This document shows, in pieces, positions 1 to 9,561 of a stretch of 64,000 bases of DNA. Both the position numbers and the translations under genes were made by a program. Source of the stretch: Flavobacterium orientale (GTDB lineage Bacteria; Bacteroidota; Bacteroidia; Flavobacteriales; Flavobacteriaceae); assembly GCF_014638005.1 (NCBI RefSeq), contig NZ_BMFG01000001.1, positions 186,001 to 250,000 on the forward strand, in the 5' to 3' direction. Under the pieces are notes generated by a model, which was given only the letters and a program-made list of their open reading frames with translations, did not search any database and had not been told where the DNA came from. Within the stretch, counting starts at the first letter, position 1; each line of letters begins with the position of its first letter.

Positions 1-715
1 TTGTGAACGTCCATTCATAATCACTTGCCATTGTTACACCAGATAAATTTTGTACACCACTTGCTATTATAGCAGTATAGGTTGTGTTTGGAAGTAAATT
101 TACTGTTGGAGTAAAAGTTACTAAGGCACCAAAATAGTCAAATGTAACAGGAACAGCAGTTGTGCCGTTCATTAAAGAAAATGTAGCGTTTGTAATTGAC
201 AAAGGATTCATCGCTTCACTGAATGTAGCCGTGATAACTTTGTTTAAAGGAACACCGGTTGCTTCATCAATAGGATCGGTTGCTAAAACAATTGGTCGTA
301 TAGTGATGCCTGTTGTGAAACTCCAAACATAAGCAACTTGTAATGCGTTTCCTTCTTGATCTTTTACAGTTGTTTTAATTCTACCTGTATAGGTAGTGTC
401 TTCGGATAGGTTGTTAGAGGGAGTAAATTTTACAGTAGTACCTGATGCATCATCTTCAAATGTAATCGTTCCTTCAATAGGAGACAATCCTTCAATTGTG
501 AACGATTCATTTGTAATTGTAGACGTTCTCATTTGTTTGTTAAACGTCACAGAGATTACCTGATCAAAAGGAACATTTAATGCACCATTAGTCGGAATAG
601 TAGAAGTTACCAAAGGACATAAACCACTTACAGCAATCTCTTCGTCGTCAGAACAAGATTGAAATAGCACGATAACGGCCAAGGTTAAAATCTTAAAAAA
701 GTTTTTTGTTTTCAT
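1..715 (-). CDS. Ig-like repeat lipoprotein, C-terminus cut off
   Basis: The reading frame opens at an ATG whose A is base 715 and runs off the left edge, giving 238 residues. Residues 1-21 form a lipoprotein signal peptide ending at Cys21, followed by SDDEE, which resembles the acidic surface-export signal described for Flavobacterium lipoproteins. Two similar modules follow, about residues 35-138 and 141-238, each opening with a pattern like 'P-x-N/D-G/E-A-x-x-V/G-P-x-x' and ending in 'Y-x-W-S/T-F-T'; this matches Big_5 (SbsA-type) Ig-like domains. It is probably a surface-anchored binding or structural protein. More domains may lie beyond the window, so the function of the whole protein is unknown. 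Confidence 0.8.
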   Translation of the reverse strand, partial: MKTKNFFKILTLAVIVLFQSCSDDEEIAVSGLCPLVTSTIPTNGALNVPFDQVISVTFNKQMRTSTITNESFTIEGLSPIEGTITFEDDASGTTVKFTPSNNLSEDTTYTGRIKTTVKDQEGNALQVAYVWSFTTGITIRPIVLATDPIDEATGVPLNKVITATFSEAMNPLSITNATFSLMNGTTAVPVTFDYFGALVTFTPTVNLLPNTTYTAIIASGVQNLSGVTMASDYEWTFT

Positions 716-784
716 TATTTATTAGGTTAAATTATAGATTGGGGAATGAACCATAATCCACAACAAAGGTTGCCTAATAAATAA
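715..784. repeat. 12-bp perfect inverted repeat next to a start codon
   Basis: Bases 715-726 (TTATTTATTAGG) and 773-784 (CCTAATAAATAA) are perfect complements. On the minus strand the second arm abuts the ATG of the Ig-like lipoprotein. A near-consensus -7 box (AACCTTTG, minus strand, 764-771) lies in the loop. It could be an operator or, if transcription starts further upstream, a stem hiding the start region. Confidence 0.45.
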
Positions 785-841
785 GTGATGTTGTTACACA
801 ATTAGTGTTTTAAATTATACAATTCAGGTTTGTTGCATGTG

Positions 842-1045
842 TCATGATTTTTTTTTCAAAAATGTTACCAATCCTGCAACAGCTAGAACACCACCGATAA
901 TCATGCTTATCATTCCTTTATTATCTGTTTTGCCAAACAATTCACCAATTTGAGAACTAGCGGAATCCATGTGATTCATGCCATAAATAAGTAGAGCTAC
1001 ACCAACGCCGATAAGTACCAGGCTAATAATTTTTTTAGAATCCAT
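842..1045 (-). CDS. small two-helix membrane protein, DUF3185-like
   Basis: The product has 67 residues with two hydrophobic helices, about residues 5-22 and 45-63, joined by a polar loop. The tail is basic (LKKKS). The pattern 'GVGVALLIYGMN' followed by a second glycine-rich helix 'GGVLAVAGL' resembles the DUF3185 family of small inner-membrane proteins of unknown role. It stands alone between the lipoprotein and the tRNA, on the same strand as both. The family match is from memory of its pattern, not from a search. Nothing in the sequence shows a substrate or catalytic site. Confidence 0.65.
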   Translation of the reverse strand: MDSKKIISLVLIGVGVALLIYGMNHMDSASSQIGELFGKTDNKGMISMIIGGVLAVAGLVTFLKKKS

Positions 1046-1233
1046 GATTGAAGTTTTAGAAGTTATTAGTTAGCAAGGTAGGGTATTATTTAATAGGGGA
1101 ATGATTTAATTTCTTTTTCGGAACTTTTTAAATAAAAAAAAAGAACCAATTTCTTGATTCTCTTTGCTTAGTAGTGTGAGTTTAAATCTTACCTGTGTCC
1201 GTCTGGGCTGATATGAGCCTTCCGATTTATGTA

Positions 1234-1264
1234 ATAAAAAAAGCTTCATATTTCTATGAAGCTT
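1234..1264 (-). terminator. rho-independent terminator of tRNA-Met
   Basis: AAGCTTCATA (1241-1250) pairs perfectly with TATGAAGCTT (1255-1264) around a 4-nt loop. On the minus strand the stem is followed by a T-run (complement of 1235-1242). It lies just downstream of the tRNA. Confidence 0.85.
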
Positions 1265-1272
1265 AATTCTAG

Positions 1273-1345
<73 letters not shown>

Positions 1346-1411
1346 ATGTTTCGGGTGCAAATATACAACCTTTTTATACAATTGCAATATTTTTTTTAAT
1401 TATTGTGTTTT

Positions 1412-1438
1412 TTGATCGTTGTAATTTGGGTATATTTG
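1412..1438 (+). promoter_or_regulatory. Bacteroidota-type promoter for the symporter-era pair
   Basis: A perfect TAnnTTTG -7 box (TATATTTG, 1431-1438) sits 13 nt before the ATG at 1452. A TTG at 1412-1414 lies 16 bp upstream at the usual -33 spacing. The mRNA leader would be only a few bases long. Confidence 0.65.
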
Positions 1439-1451
1439 AGAAACAAATCAC

Positions 1452-2813
1452 ATGATTTATCTGACCGATCTTATTTCAAAATGGACTAACTCTTTGGAGT
1501 GGATGATGTTAGTTATGGTAATTGGTGGTGGTTTATTTTTGATAAGTTATGCGAAGTTTAAGCCCTATTTTTATTTTAAACACGCTCTTCAAATTGTTGC
1601 AGGAAAGTTTGATAAAACCGAAGATGTTGGTCAGGTAAGTCATTTCCAAGCTTTATCGGCTGTAATTGCAGCAACGGTTGGATTGGGCAATATTTCCGGA
1701 GTGGCTGTTGCTATTTACAGTGGTGGTCCCGGAGTTGTTTTTTGGATGTGGGTTACTGCTTTTATCGGCATGGGAATCAAATTTTATTCTTGTACGTTGG
1801 CAGTATTACTGCGTGAGGTGGATGCAAATGGCATTGTCAGAGCCGGTCCGATGTATTATATGTCAAAAGGTTTAGGGAAAATAGGGAAGACTCTGGCGGT
1901 TTTCTTTGCATCGGTCACTCTATTAGGCGTATTGCCGGTTTTTACAGCCAATCAGTTGACGCAATCGTTGATGGAAGTTTTGCAACCCAATACTTTTTGG
2001 GCAATTGGAGATTTTAATTGGAAACTACTTTTTGGTTCACTATTGATTGTGATTACCGCCACAATTATTTTTGGCGGTTTAAAGAAAATTGTTCGCGTCA
2101 CTTCGGCTTTGGTTCCTTTTATGGTTGTGATTTATTTGTTGGTGGCACTATTTATTTTGGTAACAAATGGTACTAAAATCTTACCCACTTTTCAATTGAT
2201 TTTTACAGAAGCTTTCAATTGGGAGACTTCCGTCATTGGTGGTTTGTCGGGTTTAATCATCATTGGTATGCGAAGGGCTGTTTTTTCTAATGAAAGCGGA
2301 TTGGGAACAGCACCCATTTATCATGGTCAATCCAAAACTAACGAACCTGTTCAAGAAGGTTTGGTTGCCATGCTCGGACCGTTTATTGACACGATTATAG
2401 TTTGTACGATTACGGCATTACTGATTTTGATAAGCGGTGTTTATTTGGAAGGCGATAAAAACGGTATTGTTTTAACCATGGCTGCTTTTGATCTATTATT
2501 GTTCGGATTTGGCAAACCCTTGTTGTTAATTTTGGTGTTGGTTTTTGCTTTATCTACGTTGTTTACCTATTCTTTTTATGGTACACAATGTTTAACTTTT
2601 CTCGGAGGAATAAAAATTGGCAAGTATTACAACCCAATTTACTTATTGAGTATTATCTTTGCAGCAATTGCCTCTCTTGAATTTGTAATCGGATTGATAG
2701 ATTTGGCATTTGCTCTAATGAGTATCAGTAATATGATTGCATTAGTGCTTTTGGCACCCAAAGTAAAAGAAGCGACCTATCATTATTTTAAAAATCAGTA
2801 TGGAAAATCATAA
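1452..2813 (+). CDS. sodium/alanine symporter (AGCS family)
   Basis: The 453-residue protein is very hydrophobic, with about ten membrane helices. It carries the AGCS signatures 'TVGLGNISGVAVAI' near residues 75-88, 'GGPGVVFWMW', 'RAGPMYYMSKGLGK' and 'RRAVFSNESGLGTAPI'. The family brings alanine or glycine into the cell with sodium. The length is normal for the family, though at 453 residues it is shorter than the second copy at 48569. It has its own promoter. Its last 14 bases overlap the start of era, so the two are probably translated from one transcript. The exact substrate cannot be read from sequence. Confidence 0.92.
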   Translation: MIYLTDLISKWTNSLEWMMLVMVIGGGLFLISYAKFKPYFYFKHALQIVAGKFDKTEDVGQVSHFQALSAVIAATVGLGNISGVAVAIYSGGPGVVFWMWVTAFIGMGIKFYSCTLAVLLREVDANGIVRAGPMYYMSKGLGKIGKTLAVFFASVTLLGVLPVFTANQLTQSLMEVLQPNTFWAIGDFNWKLLFGSLLIVITATIIFGGLKKIVRVTSALVPFMVVIYLLVALFILVTNGTKILPTFQLIFTEAFNWETSVIGGLSGLIIIGMRRAVFSNESGLGTAPIYHGQSKTNEPVQEGLVAMLGPFIDTIIVCTITALLILISGVYLEGDKNGIVLTMAAFDLLLFGFGKPLLLILVLVFALSTLFTYSFYGTQCLTFLGGIKIGKYYNPIYLLSIIFAAIASLEFVIGLIDLAFALMSISNMIALVLLAPKVKEATYHYFKNQYGKS

Positions 2814-3687
2814 AGCCGGATTCGTCAATATCATTGGAAATCCAAATGTAGGAAAATCAACTTTGATGAATGCGTTCATTGGAGAAAAATTGTCCATTAT
2901 TACTTCAAAGGCACAAACAACGCGTCACAGAATTTTAGGAATTGTAAACGGCGATGATTTTCAAGTGGTTTTATCAGACACTCCCGGAATTATAAAACCG
3001 GCTTATGAAATGCAGGAATCCATGATGCAGTTTGTAAAATCAGCTTTTGAAGATGCCGATGTTTTGATTTATATGGTTGAAATAGGAGAGAAGGAGTTAA
3101 AAGACGAAGCTTTTTTTAATAAAATCATTCACACTTCCATTCCGGTTTTGTTGTTGTTGAATAAGATTGATAAATCCAATCAAGAACAATTGGAAGAACA
3201 GATTGCTTTGTGGAAAGAAAAAGTGCCCAATGCCGAAATTTTTGCCATTTCAGCTTTAGAAAATTTCAATGTTAAAGAAGTGTTCAATAGGATTTTAGAA
3301 TTGTTACCACTTTCACCGCCCTACTATCCAAAAGATACCTTAACCGATAAACCGGAGCGTTTTTTTGTGAACGAAACCATTCGCGAAAAGATTTTAATGC
3401 ATTATGATAAAGAAATTCCTTATGCTGTTGAGGTAGAAACGGAAGAGTTTATCGAAGATGAAAACATCATCCGAATTCGTTCCATAATCATGGTGGAACG
3501 CGATACACAAAAAGGAATTATTATTGGGCACAAAGGTGCTGCTCTAAAAAGAGTAGGCGTTCAATCTCGTGAAGATTTAGAAAAATTCTTCGGTAAACAA
3601 ATTCACATCGAACTTTTTGTTAAAGTAAGTAAAGATTGGCGAAGCAATGCGTTTCAGTTAAGACGATTGGGGTATAATCAGAAGTAG
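2800..3687 (+). CDS. era: GTPase Era
   Basis: Era binds the 3' end of 16S rRNA and helps the small ribosomal subunit mature. The 295-residue protein has the G1 loop GNPNVGKS at 13-20, G3 'DTPG', G4 'NKID' and, near the C-terminus, a KH RNA-binding domain with 'GIIIGHKGAALKRVG'. Length and domain order are those of bacterial Era. The ATG lies inside the final codons of the alanine symporter gene (14-bp overlap, different frame), suggesting coupled translation. The stop codon runs straight into a short GGTGAT-rich repeat. Confidence 0.96.
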   Translation: MENHKAGFVNIIGNPNVGKSTLMNAFIGEKLSIITSKAQTTRHRILGIVNGDDFQVVLSDTPGIIKPAYEMQESMMQFVKSAFEDADVLIYMVEIGEKELKDEAFFNKIIHTSIPVLLLLNKIDKSNQEQLEEQIALWKEKVPNAEIFAISALENFNVKEVFNRILELLPLSPPYYPKDTLTDKPERFFVNETIREKILMHYDKEIPYAVEVETEEFIEDENIIRIRSIIMVERDTQKGIIIGHKGAALKRVGVQSREDLEKFFGKQIHIELFVKVSKDWRSNAFQLRRLGYNQK

Positions 3688-3710
3688 GTGATTGGTGATG
3701 GGTGATTGAT
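3687..3710. repeat. GGTGATTGG-type short repeat
   Basis: The stretch is three imperfect 8-9-bp GGTGAT units directly after the era stop codon. Its first 12 bases, GGTGATTGGTGA, recur on the opposite strand at about 10708-10722 after the MerR gene. It may be a small dispersed intergenic repeat. Confidence 0.4.
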
Positions 3711-3733
3711 CCTTTCGTTTAAAAAATAAAAAG

Positions 3734-4231
3734 TTATTCTTCCAAAATTTTATCCATCAAAACTTCCAATTCTTTGGCTTGCTTCAATCCTTTTTTTCGG
3801 TTAAGACGAGCAATAAAATAGAGCAAAAACCAAATGTTTACCATGGCAAACATCACAACCAAATCAAATCCATAGGCTTGATTTAATGACCATTTGGAAA
3901 AAGCTATCATTGAAAAAATGACAAATATTCCTGCCACTACAAAGTGAAGAAACATAAATAATGTCCACAAAACAGGATCCGGGCCATACAAACCTCTTAT
4001 AAAAGTATTGCCATCTTCCATTTTTTCAATTTCTAAATGCAAATGAGGCGAATGTTTCTCTCGATGTAACATACCGATGTTTAACCAAATATGATGTCCT
4101 GAAACTTTTATTTTATAATCAGGTTCAACTTTTTCTTTCAGTTGTTCGCAACTGTTTAAAATGTCATCATAGGATTTGGTCACTACTTTATCAAAGCGAT
4201 ATCGAAGCGATATTTGTTCGTCTATATCCAT
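3734..4231 (-). CDS. conserved membrane protein of unknown function
   Basis: I do not recognise this protein. From the ATG at 4231 it has 165 residues: a soluble first part (about 1-85) with a conserved-looking 'HHIWLNIG' and 'HSPHLHLEIE' stretch, then two membrane helices near residues 90-110 and 120-142, and a charged C-terminal tail. An in-frame ATG at 4369 would add 46 residues, but that start leaves almost no room for a promoter beside the divergent der promoter and the extra residues look unstructured, so I prefer 4231. It converges on era and diverges from der. The histidines may bind metal, but that is only a guess. Confidence 0.7.
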   Translation of the reverse strand: MDIDEQISLRYRFDKVVTKSYDDILNSCEQLKEKVEPDYKIKVSGHHIWLNIGMLHREKHSPHLHLEIEKMEDGNTFIRGLYGPDPVLWTLFMFLHFVVAGIFVIFSMIAFSKWSLNQAYGFDLVVMFAMVNIWFLLYFIARLNRKKGLKQAKELEVLMDKILEE

Positions 4232-4375
4232 TTTTGGTTGGGCTTGTTTTTGAGATACTAATTTACGAATTATATATTGGAACGTAAAATTAGTAGCTTT
4301 ATTTTTAATTATTACTTCAAAAAGCAGCTCAAAATTTGCATAAAAGTTTAAACGCTGTACTTCAAACAAAAAAGC

Positions 4376-4383
4376 TACCTTTG
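4376..4383 (+). promoter_or_regulatory. -7 promoter box for der
   Basis: TACCTTTG is a perfect TAnnTTTG box ending 22 nt before the der ATG. No clear TTG is seen at -33. Confidence 0.55.
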
Positions 4384-4405
4384 CAAAATATTAGAAATTA
4401 GAAGT

Positions 4406-5716
4406 ATGAGTACTATTGTAGCCATTGTAGGAAGACCAAATGTTGGAAAATCAACACTTTTTAATCGTTTGATAAAACGAAGAGAAGCAATTGTTGACTC
4501 CGTAAGTGGTGTAACCCGCGACCGAAATTATGGAAAAAGTGAATGGAATGGAAAGGAATTTTCAGTAATTGATACCGGTGGATACATTAAAGGTTCAGAC
4601 GATATTTTTGAAGCAGAAATCCGTAAACAAGTAGAATTAGCCATTGATGAAGCTGATGTTATTATGTTTGTGGTTGATGTTGAAGAAGGCATAACGCCAA
4701 TGGATGATGAGGTGGCAAAATTACTTCGCAAAATCACCAAGCCTGTTATTGTGGTGGTTAACAAAGTAGATAATGCCATGCGTGAAAAAGACGCCTATGA
4801 ATTTTATAATTTAGGATTAGGCGAGTTCATCACTATTTCAAGTACTTCCGGAAGTGGAACAGGAGAGTTGTTGGATGAACTAATCAATGTTTTTCCAAAT
4901 AGACCCGAACCTACACAAGAAGAAATAGAATTGCCTCGTTTTGCTGTAGTTGGCCGTCCTAATGCCGGAAAATCAAGCTTTATCAACGCACTTATTGGTG
5001 TAGATCGTTATATAGTTACGGATATTGCCGGAACAACTCGAGATTCTATTGATACCAAGTACAACCGATTCGGTTTTGAATTTAATCTGGTAGATACTGC
5101 CGGAATTAGAAGAAAAGCCAAAGTGAAGGAAGATTTAGAATTTTATTCTGTTATGCGTTCTGTTCGAGCTATTGAACATGCAGATGTTTGTATTTTGATG
5201 ATTGATGCTACTCGAGGATTTGAAGGTCAGGATCAAAGTATTTTTTGGTTAGCTGCTAAAAACAGAAAAGGGATTATCATTTTGGTTAACAAATGGGATT
5301 TAGTTGAAAAAGAAACCATGTCAACCCGTGATTATGAAGTAAAAATCAGAAAAGAGTTAGAACCTTTTACAGATGTCACTATTTTATTCGTTTCGGCTTT
5401 GACCAAACAACGTTTGTTGAAAGCGTTAGAAGAAACCGTTAAAGTTTTTGAAAACAGAAGACAACGGATTCCAACTTCAAAATTCAACGATTATATGTTG
5501 AAATTGATTGAAGCCTATCCGCCACCGGCTTTAAAAGGTAAATATGTGAAGATTAAATATTGCATGCAGTTGCCAACTCCAACACCTCAGTTTGTGTTTT
5601 TTGCCAACTTACCACAATATGTAAAAGAAGCTTACAAACGATTTTTAGAAAATAAAATCAGAGAACATTGGGATTTTTCAGGTGTTCCGATTGATATTTA
5701 TATTAGAGAAAAATAA
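4406..5716 (+). CDS. der: ribosome-assembly GTPase Der (EngA)
   Basis: Der is the double GTPase needed for 50S subunit assembly. The 436-residue protein has two complete G domains in tandem: G1 loops GRPNVGKS at 9-16 and GRPNAGKS at 183-190, with NKVD at 119-122 and NKWD in the second half. A KH-like domain follows from about residue 350 ('[15 protein letters not shown]'). The length is typical. It is a single-gene unit with a near-consensus promoter in front and a strong hairpin terminator behind. Confidence 0.97.
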   Translation: MSTIVAIVGRPNVGKSTLFNRLIKRREAIVDSVSGVTRDRNYGKSEWNGKEFSVIDTGGYIKGSDDIFEAEIRKQVELAIDEADVIMFVVDVEEGITPMDDEVAKLLRKITKPVIVVVNKVDNAMREKDAYEFYNLGLGEFITISSTSGSGTGELLDELINVFPNRPEPTQEEIELPRFAVVGRPNAGKSSFINALIGVDRYIVTDIAGTTRDSIDTKYNRFGFEFNLVDTAGIRRKAKVKEDLEFYSVMRSVRAIEHADVCILMIDATRGFEGQDQSIFWLAAKNRKGIIILVNKWDLVEKETMSTRDYEVKIRKELEPFTDVTILFVSALTKQRLLKALEETVKVFENRRQRIPTSKFNDYMLKLIEAYPPPALKGKYVKIKYCMQLPTPTPQFVFFANLPQYVKEAYKRFLENKIREHWDFSGVPIDIYIREK

Positions 5717-5737
5717 AAATTAGATTTCTATTCTAAT

Positions 5738-5806
5738 CCATTAAATAATTAAGGTTCATTAAGTTTTATTGACTAATGAACCTTAATTGCTTAATGGATT
5801 TTTTAT
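5738..5806 (+). terminator. long-stem terminator after der
   Basis: A near-perfect stem joins 5738-5761 (containing AATTAAGGTTCATTA) with 5774-5797 (TAATGAACCTTAATT), followed by the T-rich run ATTTTTTATTT. Confidence 0.8.
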
Positions 5807-5924
5807 TTCGAGTTTGAATTGTAATTTTAAATGTTAAAGTTTGTGTAAGAAATTTTAACATTTCATACTAAAAGTGTTATTTCGCTGTTATAGAATTTTC
5901 TCACAGCCAAATTTTTAACATTGT

Positions 5925-8708
5925 ATGTCTAAACATTTCCTAACCCTAGCTTTGTTTTTTTGTATTTGTATTGCCAATAGTCAAAATTTTGTAACCGTTA
6001 AAGGTAAAATAATTGATGAAACATCTAAACTTCCCCTTGAATCGGCAACAGTTTTTTTAACTTCAAAAAAAGACTCCACCGTAATTGATTATACTATTTC
6101 GGAAAAAAACGGGAATTTTGAACTCAAAACGCGTAAGAATGACCAAGCGGTATTTTTAAAAGTTTCCTACATGGGCTATAAAAGTTTCAGAAAAGAAATC
6201 AATGATTTGAAAGAAAACTTAGAATTGGGATTTATCTCTCTGAGTGAAAATGGCACCGCATTGGATGAAGTGGTTATAAAAGGCGAAGCACCACCGGTTC
6301 GAATTAAAAACGACACTTTAGAATTTGATGCCGCTTCTTTTAAAGTAGGAGCCGATGCCAATGTTGAAAAACTGCTCAAACAATTACCCGGAGTTGAAAT
6401 TTCTCCCGAAGGCAAAATTACAGTAAACGGAAAAGAAGTCAACCAAATTCTTGTGAACGGAAAACCGTTTTTTGGCAAAGACGGAAAAATAGCTACGCAA
6501 AACCTACCTGCTGAAATTATAGAAAAAATTCAAGTAGTTGATACAAAAACCAAAGCAGAAGAATTGTCTGGAGATACCGCTTCCGGTGAAGAAAAAACAA
6601 TCAACCTAACCATTCAAGAAGATAAAAATAAAGGTTTTTTTGGTAAAATTATGGGCGGTTATGGTTCCGATGAACGGTATGAATCCAGTTTGTTGCTCAA
6701 TTGGTTCAAAGGCGAACAAAAGATTAGTGTCTTAGCTTCGGCAAACAATATCAACTCGGTCGGGTTTTCGATGAATGAGATTTTTGATAATATGGGTGGC
6801 GGTAGGAATGTATCGGTTTATTCCAGTGATGACGGCTCTTTTGGAATTAACGGAATGAGTTTTGGCGGAAGTAATGGCATAACCACTTCCAATTTAATTG
6901 GAATTAATTATGCCGATAAATGGTTAAAAAAAGTAGATGTAAATAATAATTATTTTTTCACCAATGCCGAAACCGAAAATGTAAATCGAACTTCACGGAC
7001 TAATTTATTGCCAACTGAAACTACGTTTACTGAATCAAATTCTACTTCAAATCGAATTGGGAATTCGCATAATTTGAGTTTTAATTTCGAAATAAAATTA
7101 GACTCAACCGCTACTATTTATTTGGAGCCAAGACTTGTTAAAGCTTTAAATAAAGACCGTTTCAACACTAATCAAGAAACACGTAATCAGGCAAATGAAC
7201 TTTCCAATGAAAGTAATTCTAATACATTTTCAGATGTGGATGATACTTCTTTTGAAAACAGTATTTACTTCTTTAAATCATTCAAAAAGAAAGAGCGTGG
7301 AATTTCTGCTTCGTTAACAAATGAACATAAAAAAACAAACACTTTTTCTAATTTGAATTCTTCTACATTTTATTATTTAACGGGAGAACCGGATGATATT
7401 CGAGATCAAAATGTTTTTAGGGATAGAAAATTTAATAAGGTCGAAACAGAAGTTCGCTACAGTGAACCCATAACCGATTCATTAAAAGTAAGTGTAGCGT
7501 CGCAGTTTACTTATTATGCTTCTAAAGATTCAGATGCAACCTTTGATTTTGATGAAGTTGCCGGGAGTTATTCTGAATTTAATGCTCCGTTATCCAACGA
7601 AATTAATTCGAGTGTTATTAAAATTCACCCATCTGTCAGATTAAGTTGGAATAAAAAGAATTTAAGAGCCGGATTTGGAGCCGGTCCTGAGTTTGTTACA
7701 TTTAAAAACGAATCCGATTATTTGGCAGTTACTACACGATTGAATAAAAATTATGTTTTCCCAAGAGGTAATGCTAATTTATATTACACGATTAGCAAAG
7801 GAAAATCTATTTACGCCAATTATAATTTTAAGATGGAATTGCCATTGGCTAACCAATTTCTTCCGGTTGAAAATCTTTCTAATCCATTAAATACGATTGT
7901 TGGAAACGGCGACTTAAATCCTACTCAACAGCATTCTGTTTATTCTAATTTTAATAATTATGATTGGCAATCAAGAAGTGGTTTTTTCTTTTATGCTGGA
8001 ATGACAATGTCTAAAGATCAAATTGTTTCTTCTACTGTTTATGATGAAAGTTTTAGAGCACAAACCACGTATGAAAATGTAGACAAAGGATTGAATAGTT
8101 ATATGGGTGTTTCCTGGAGCAAATCATTCAAAAAAGAAAAAAGAAATTTACGTTTAAGCGTTGGTTTAGATTCCGGTTACAATATCAATCAAGGATTGAC
8201 TAATGCCGAATTGTACGAAGCAAAAGGATGGAGATTAGAACCACGAGTAAGTTTAAATTGGAGTATTGAAGATTTAGTAACCATCGCACCAAGTTATAGT
8301 TACAATTTCAATTCAACCGATTTTAAAAATTATGTAATTGAAAACGCCAACAATTTTGTACATCGTTTCAAAATGGAATTTACCAGTTATTGGCCGAAGA
8401 AAGTAGTTTTTGGAAATGATTTTGGATATACCTATAACTCCAACATTGCCGATGGTTTTCAAAAAGATTTCTATTTATGGAACACCAGTTTGGGATACAA
8501 TTTTTACAAAGACCGATTGCTGGCCAAAGTGAAAGTATATGATGTATTAAACCAAAATGTAGGTGTTAGGCGAACCATCACGCCAACCGCAATTACCGAT
8601 ACGGAAAACATCGTTTTACAACGTTATGTCATGTTTTCTCTGACTTACAAATTAGATAAATTTGGAGGTAAAAAAGATAAAGAAGGCGGAATGTTTATTT
8701 TAGATTAA
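5925..8708 (+). CDS. outer-membrane beta-barrel receptor (TonB-dependent-like)
   Basis: The 927-residue protein starts with a signal peptide (cleavage likely after 'CIANS', near residue 19), then a CarboxypepD_reg-like beta-sandwich domain (about 24-105), a plug-like region (about 110-215, with 'LLKQLPGVEI' and 'VNGKPFFGKDGK') and a long beta-barrel rich in alternating hydrophobic strands. This is the OMP_b-brl family common in Flavobacteria, related to TonB-dependent transporters; the substrate is unknown. It ends in 'GGMFILD' rather than a classic terminal aromatic residue. It stands alone between two terminators, with no SusD partner. I found no clean -7 box in the 120 bases before the ATG. 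Confidence 0.85.
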   Translation: MSKHFLTLALFFCICIANSQNFVTVKGKIIDETSKLPLESATVFLTSKKDSTVIDYTISEKNGNFELKTRKNDQAVFLKVSYMGYKSFRKEINDLKENLELGFISLSENGTALDEVVIKGEAPPVRIKNDTLEFDAASFKVGADANVEKLLKQLPGVEISPEGKITVNGKEVNQILVNGKPFFGKDGKIATQNLPAEIIEKIQVVDTKTKAEELSGDTASGEEKTINLTIQEDKNKGFFGKIMGGYGSDERYESSLLLNWFKGEQKISVLASANNINSVGFSMNEIFDNMGGGRNVSVYSSDDGSFGINGMSFGGSNGITTSNLIGINYADKWLKKVDVNNNYFFTNAETENVNRTSRTNLLPTETTFTESNSTSNRIGNSHNLSFNFEIKLDSTATIYLEPRLVKALNKDRFNTNQETRNQANELSNESNSNTFSDVDDTSFENSIYFFKSFKKKERGISASLTNEHKKTNTFSNLNSSTFYYLTGEPDDIRDQNVFRDRKFNKVETEVRYSEPITDSLKVSVASQFTYYASKDSDATFDFDEVAGSYSEFNAPLSNEINSSVIKIHPSVRLSWNKKNLRAGFGAGPEFVTFKNESDYLAVTTRLNKNYVFPRGNANLYYTISKGKSIYANYNFKMELPLANQFLPVENLSNPLNTIVGNGDLNPTQQHSVYSNFNNYDWQSRSGFFFYAGMTMSKDQIVSSTVYDESFRAQTTYENVDKGLNSYMGVSWSKSFKKEKRNLRLSVGLDSGYNINQGLTNAELYEAKGWRLEPRVSLNWSIEDLVTIAPSYSYNFNSTDFKNYVIENANNFVHRFKMEFTSYWPKKVVFGNDFGYTYNSNIADGFQKDFYLWNTSLGYNFYKDRLLAKVKVYDVLNQNVGVRRTITPTAITDTENIVLQRYVMFSLTYKLDKFGGKKDKEGGMFILD

Positions 8709-8711
8709 AAG

Positions 8712-8741
8712 AAAAAAGCGACTTGGAATAGTCGCTTTTTT
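8712..8741. terminator. bidirectional terminator
   Basis: AAAAAAGCGACT (8712-8723) pairs with AGTCGCTTTTTT (8730-8741). The A-run and T-run on the two sides let it stop both the receptor gene and the convergent TPM operon. Confidence 0.85.
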
Positions 8742-8760
8742 TTATGTTTAAGTTGTTTTT

Positions 8761-9561
8761 TTACCAACCACCACTTGCACCGCCGCCGCCAAATCCGCCG
8801 CCGCCGCCAAATCCGCCAAAACCACCTCCGGAAGAACCGCCACCAAAACCACCTCCGAAACTACCACCACCGCCTCCACGGCCCATTCGGCTTAGGATGA
8901 TTACGTCAAGTAAATCAGGCCCGGAAAAAGTTCCTGTGTTGTTGTTTCCACCATTTTTTTTGTTTGAAAGGATGATAATCATGATTATAAAAAAAAGAAG
9001 AATAAAAAAAATAAAACCACCACCACCATTTTTATTTTTTAAATCGTTTTTATATTCACCACTCATAACTTGCATGATGGCTGTTGTTCCCTTGTCAATT
9101 CCTTCAAAATAGTTGCCGGTTTTGAATTCGGGTTTAACTACTTGCTCAATGATTCGTTTAGCTAAAGCATCGGTTAACAAATGTTCTGCTCCGTATCCTG
9201 ATTGAATGGACATTTTACGGTCGTCTTTTGCAATTAAAAAAACAATACCATTGTCTTTACCTTTTTGACCAATTTTCCATTTATGACCAATATCGGTTGC
9301 ATAACGATTAATATCATCTCCGTTGGTAGTTTTGATCACTAAAACCAATAGTTCTGTTGAAGTGCTGTCGTAATAGTTTTTTAATTTTTCATATAAAAAA
9401 CGATATTCATTTTCAGATAAAGTATTTGTTTGATCTATGATGGGCTCAATCTTAGTTGGAGCTTCGGGTATTTTATTACTTTGAGAAAATCCAACAAATG
9501 AAATTGTGGCTATCATCAAGATAAGTAGTGGTGTACTGATTTTCTTAAAATAACTATACAT
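8761..9561 (-). CDS. TPM-domain membrane protein with glycine-rich tail (YgcG-like)
   Basis: The 266-residue protein has a signal peptide (1-26), a TPM domain (about 36-165, formerly DUF477) with 'LVLVIKTTNGDDINRYA' and 'GYGAEHLLTD', one membrane helix (about 181-199) and a tail of Gly/Ser/Phe repeats from about 225 to the end. This is the YgcG-like arrangement. TPM proteins act in or outside the membrane in envelope or photosystem maintenance; the bacterial role is poorly known. It is the last gene of a minus-strand operon, and its ATG overlaps the stop codon of the second TPM gene (TAATG). The low-complexity tail is encoded by GGC/GGT/GGA runs. Confidence 0.9.
   Translation of the reverse strand: MYSYFKKISTPLLILMIATISFVGFSQSNKIPEAPTKIEPIIDQTNTLSENEYRFLYEKLKNYYDSTSTELLVLVIKTTNGDDINRYATDIGHKWKIGQKGKDNGIVFLIAKDDRKMSIQSGYGAEHLLTDALAKRIIEQVVKPEFKTGNYFEGIDKGTTAIMQVMSGEYKNDLKNKNGGGGFIFFILLFFIIMIIILSNKKNGGNNNTGTFSGPDLLDVIILSRMGRGGGGGSFGGGFGGGSSGGGFGGFGGGGGFGGGGASGGW

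Noticed and set aside
1150..1215. tRNA T-arm-like stretch (GAGTTTAAATCTTACC)
   Set aside because: No acceptor stem, anticodon arm or D arm can be built around it, so I do not call a tRNA or remnant.
3734..4369. Longer 211-residue form of the membrane protein
   Set aside because: The first 46 residues look random and the start lies 7 bases from the der -7 box on the other strand; the later ATG is preferred, though not proven.
8744..9112. Proline-rich frame on the plus strand
   Set aside because: It is the reverse reading of the glycine-rich tail of the TPM protein; GGC/GGT runs read as proline on the other strand.
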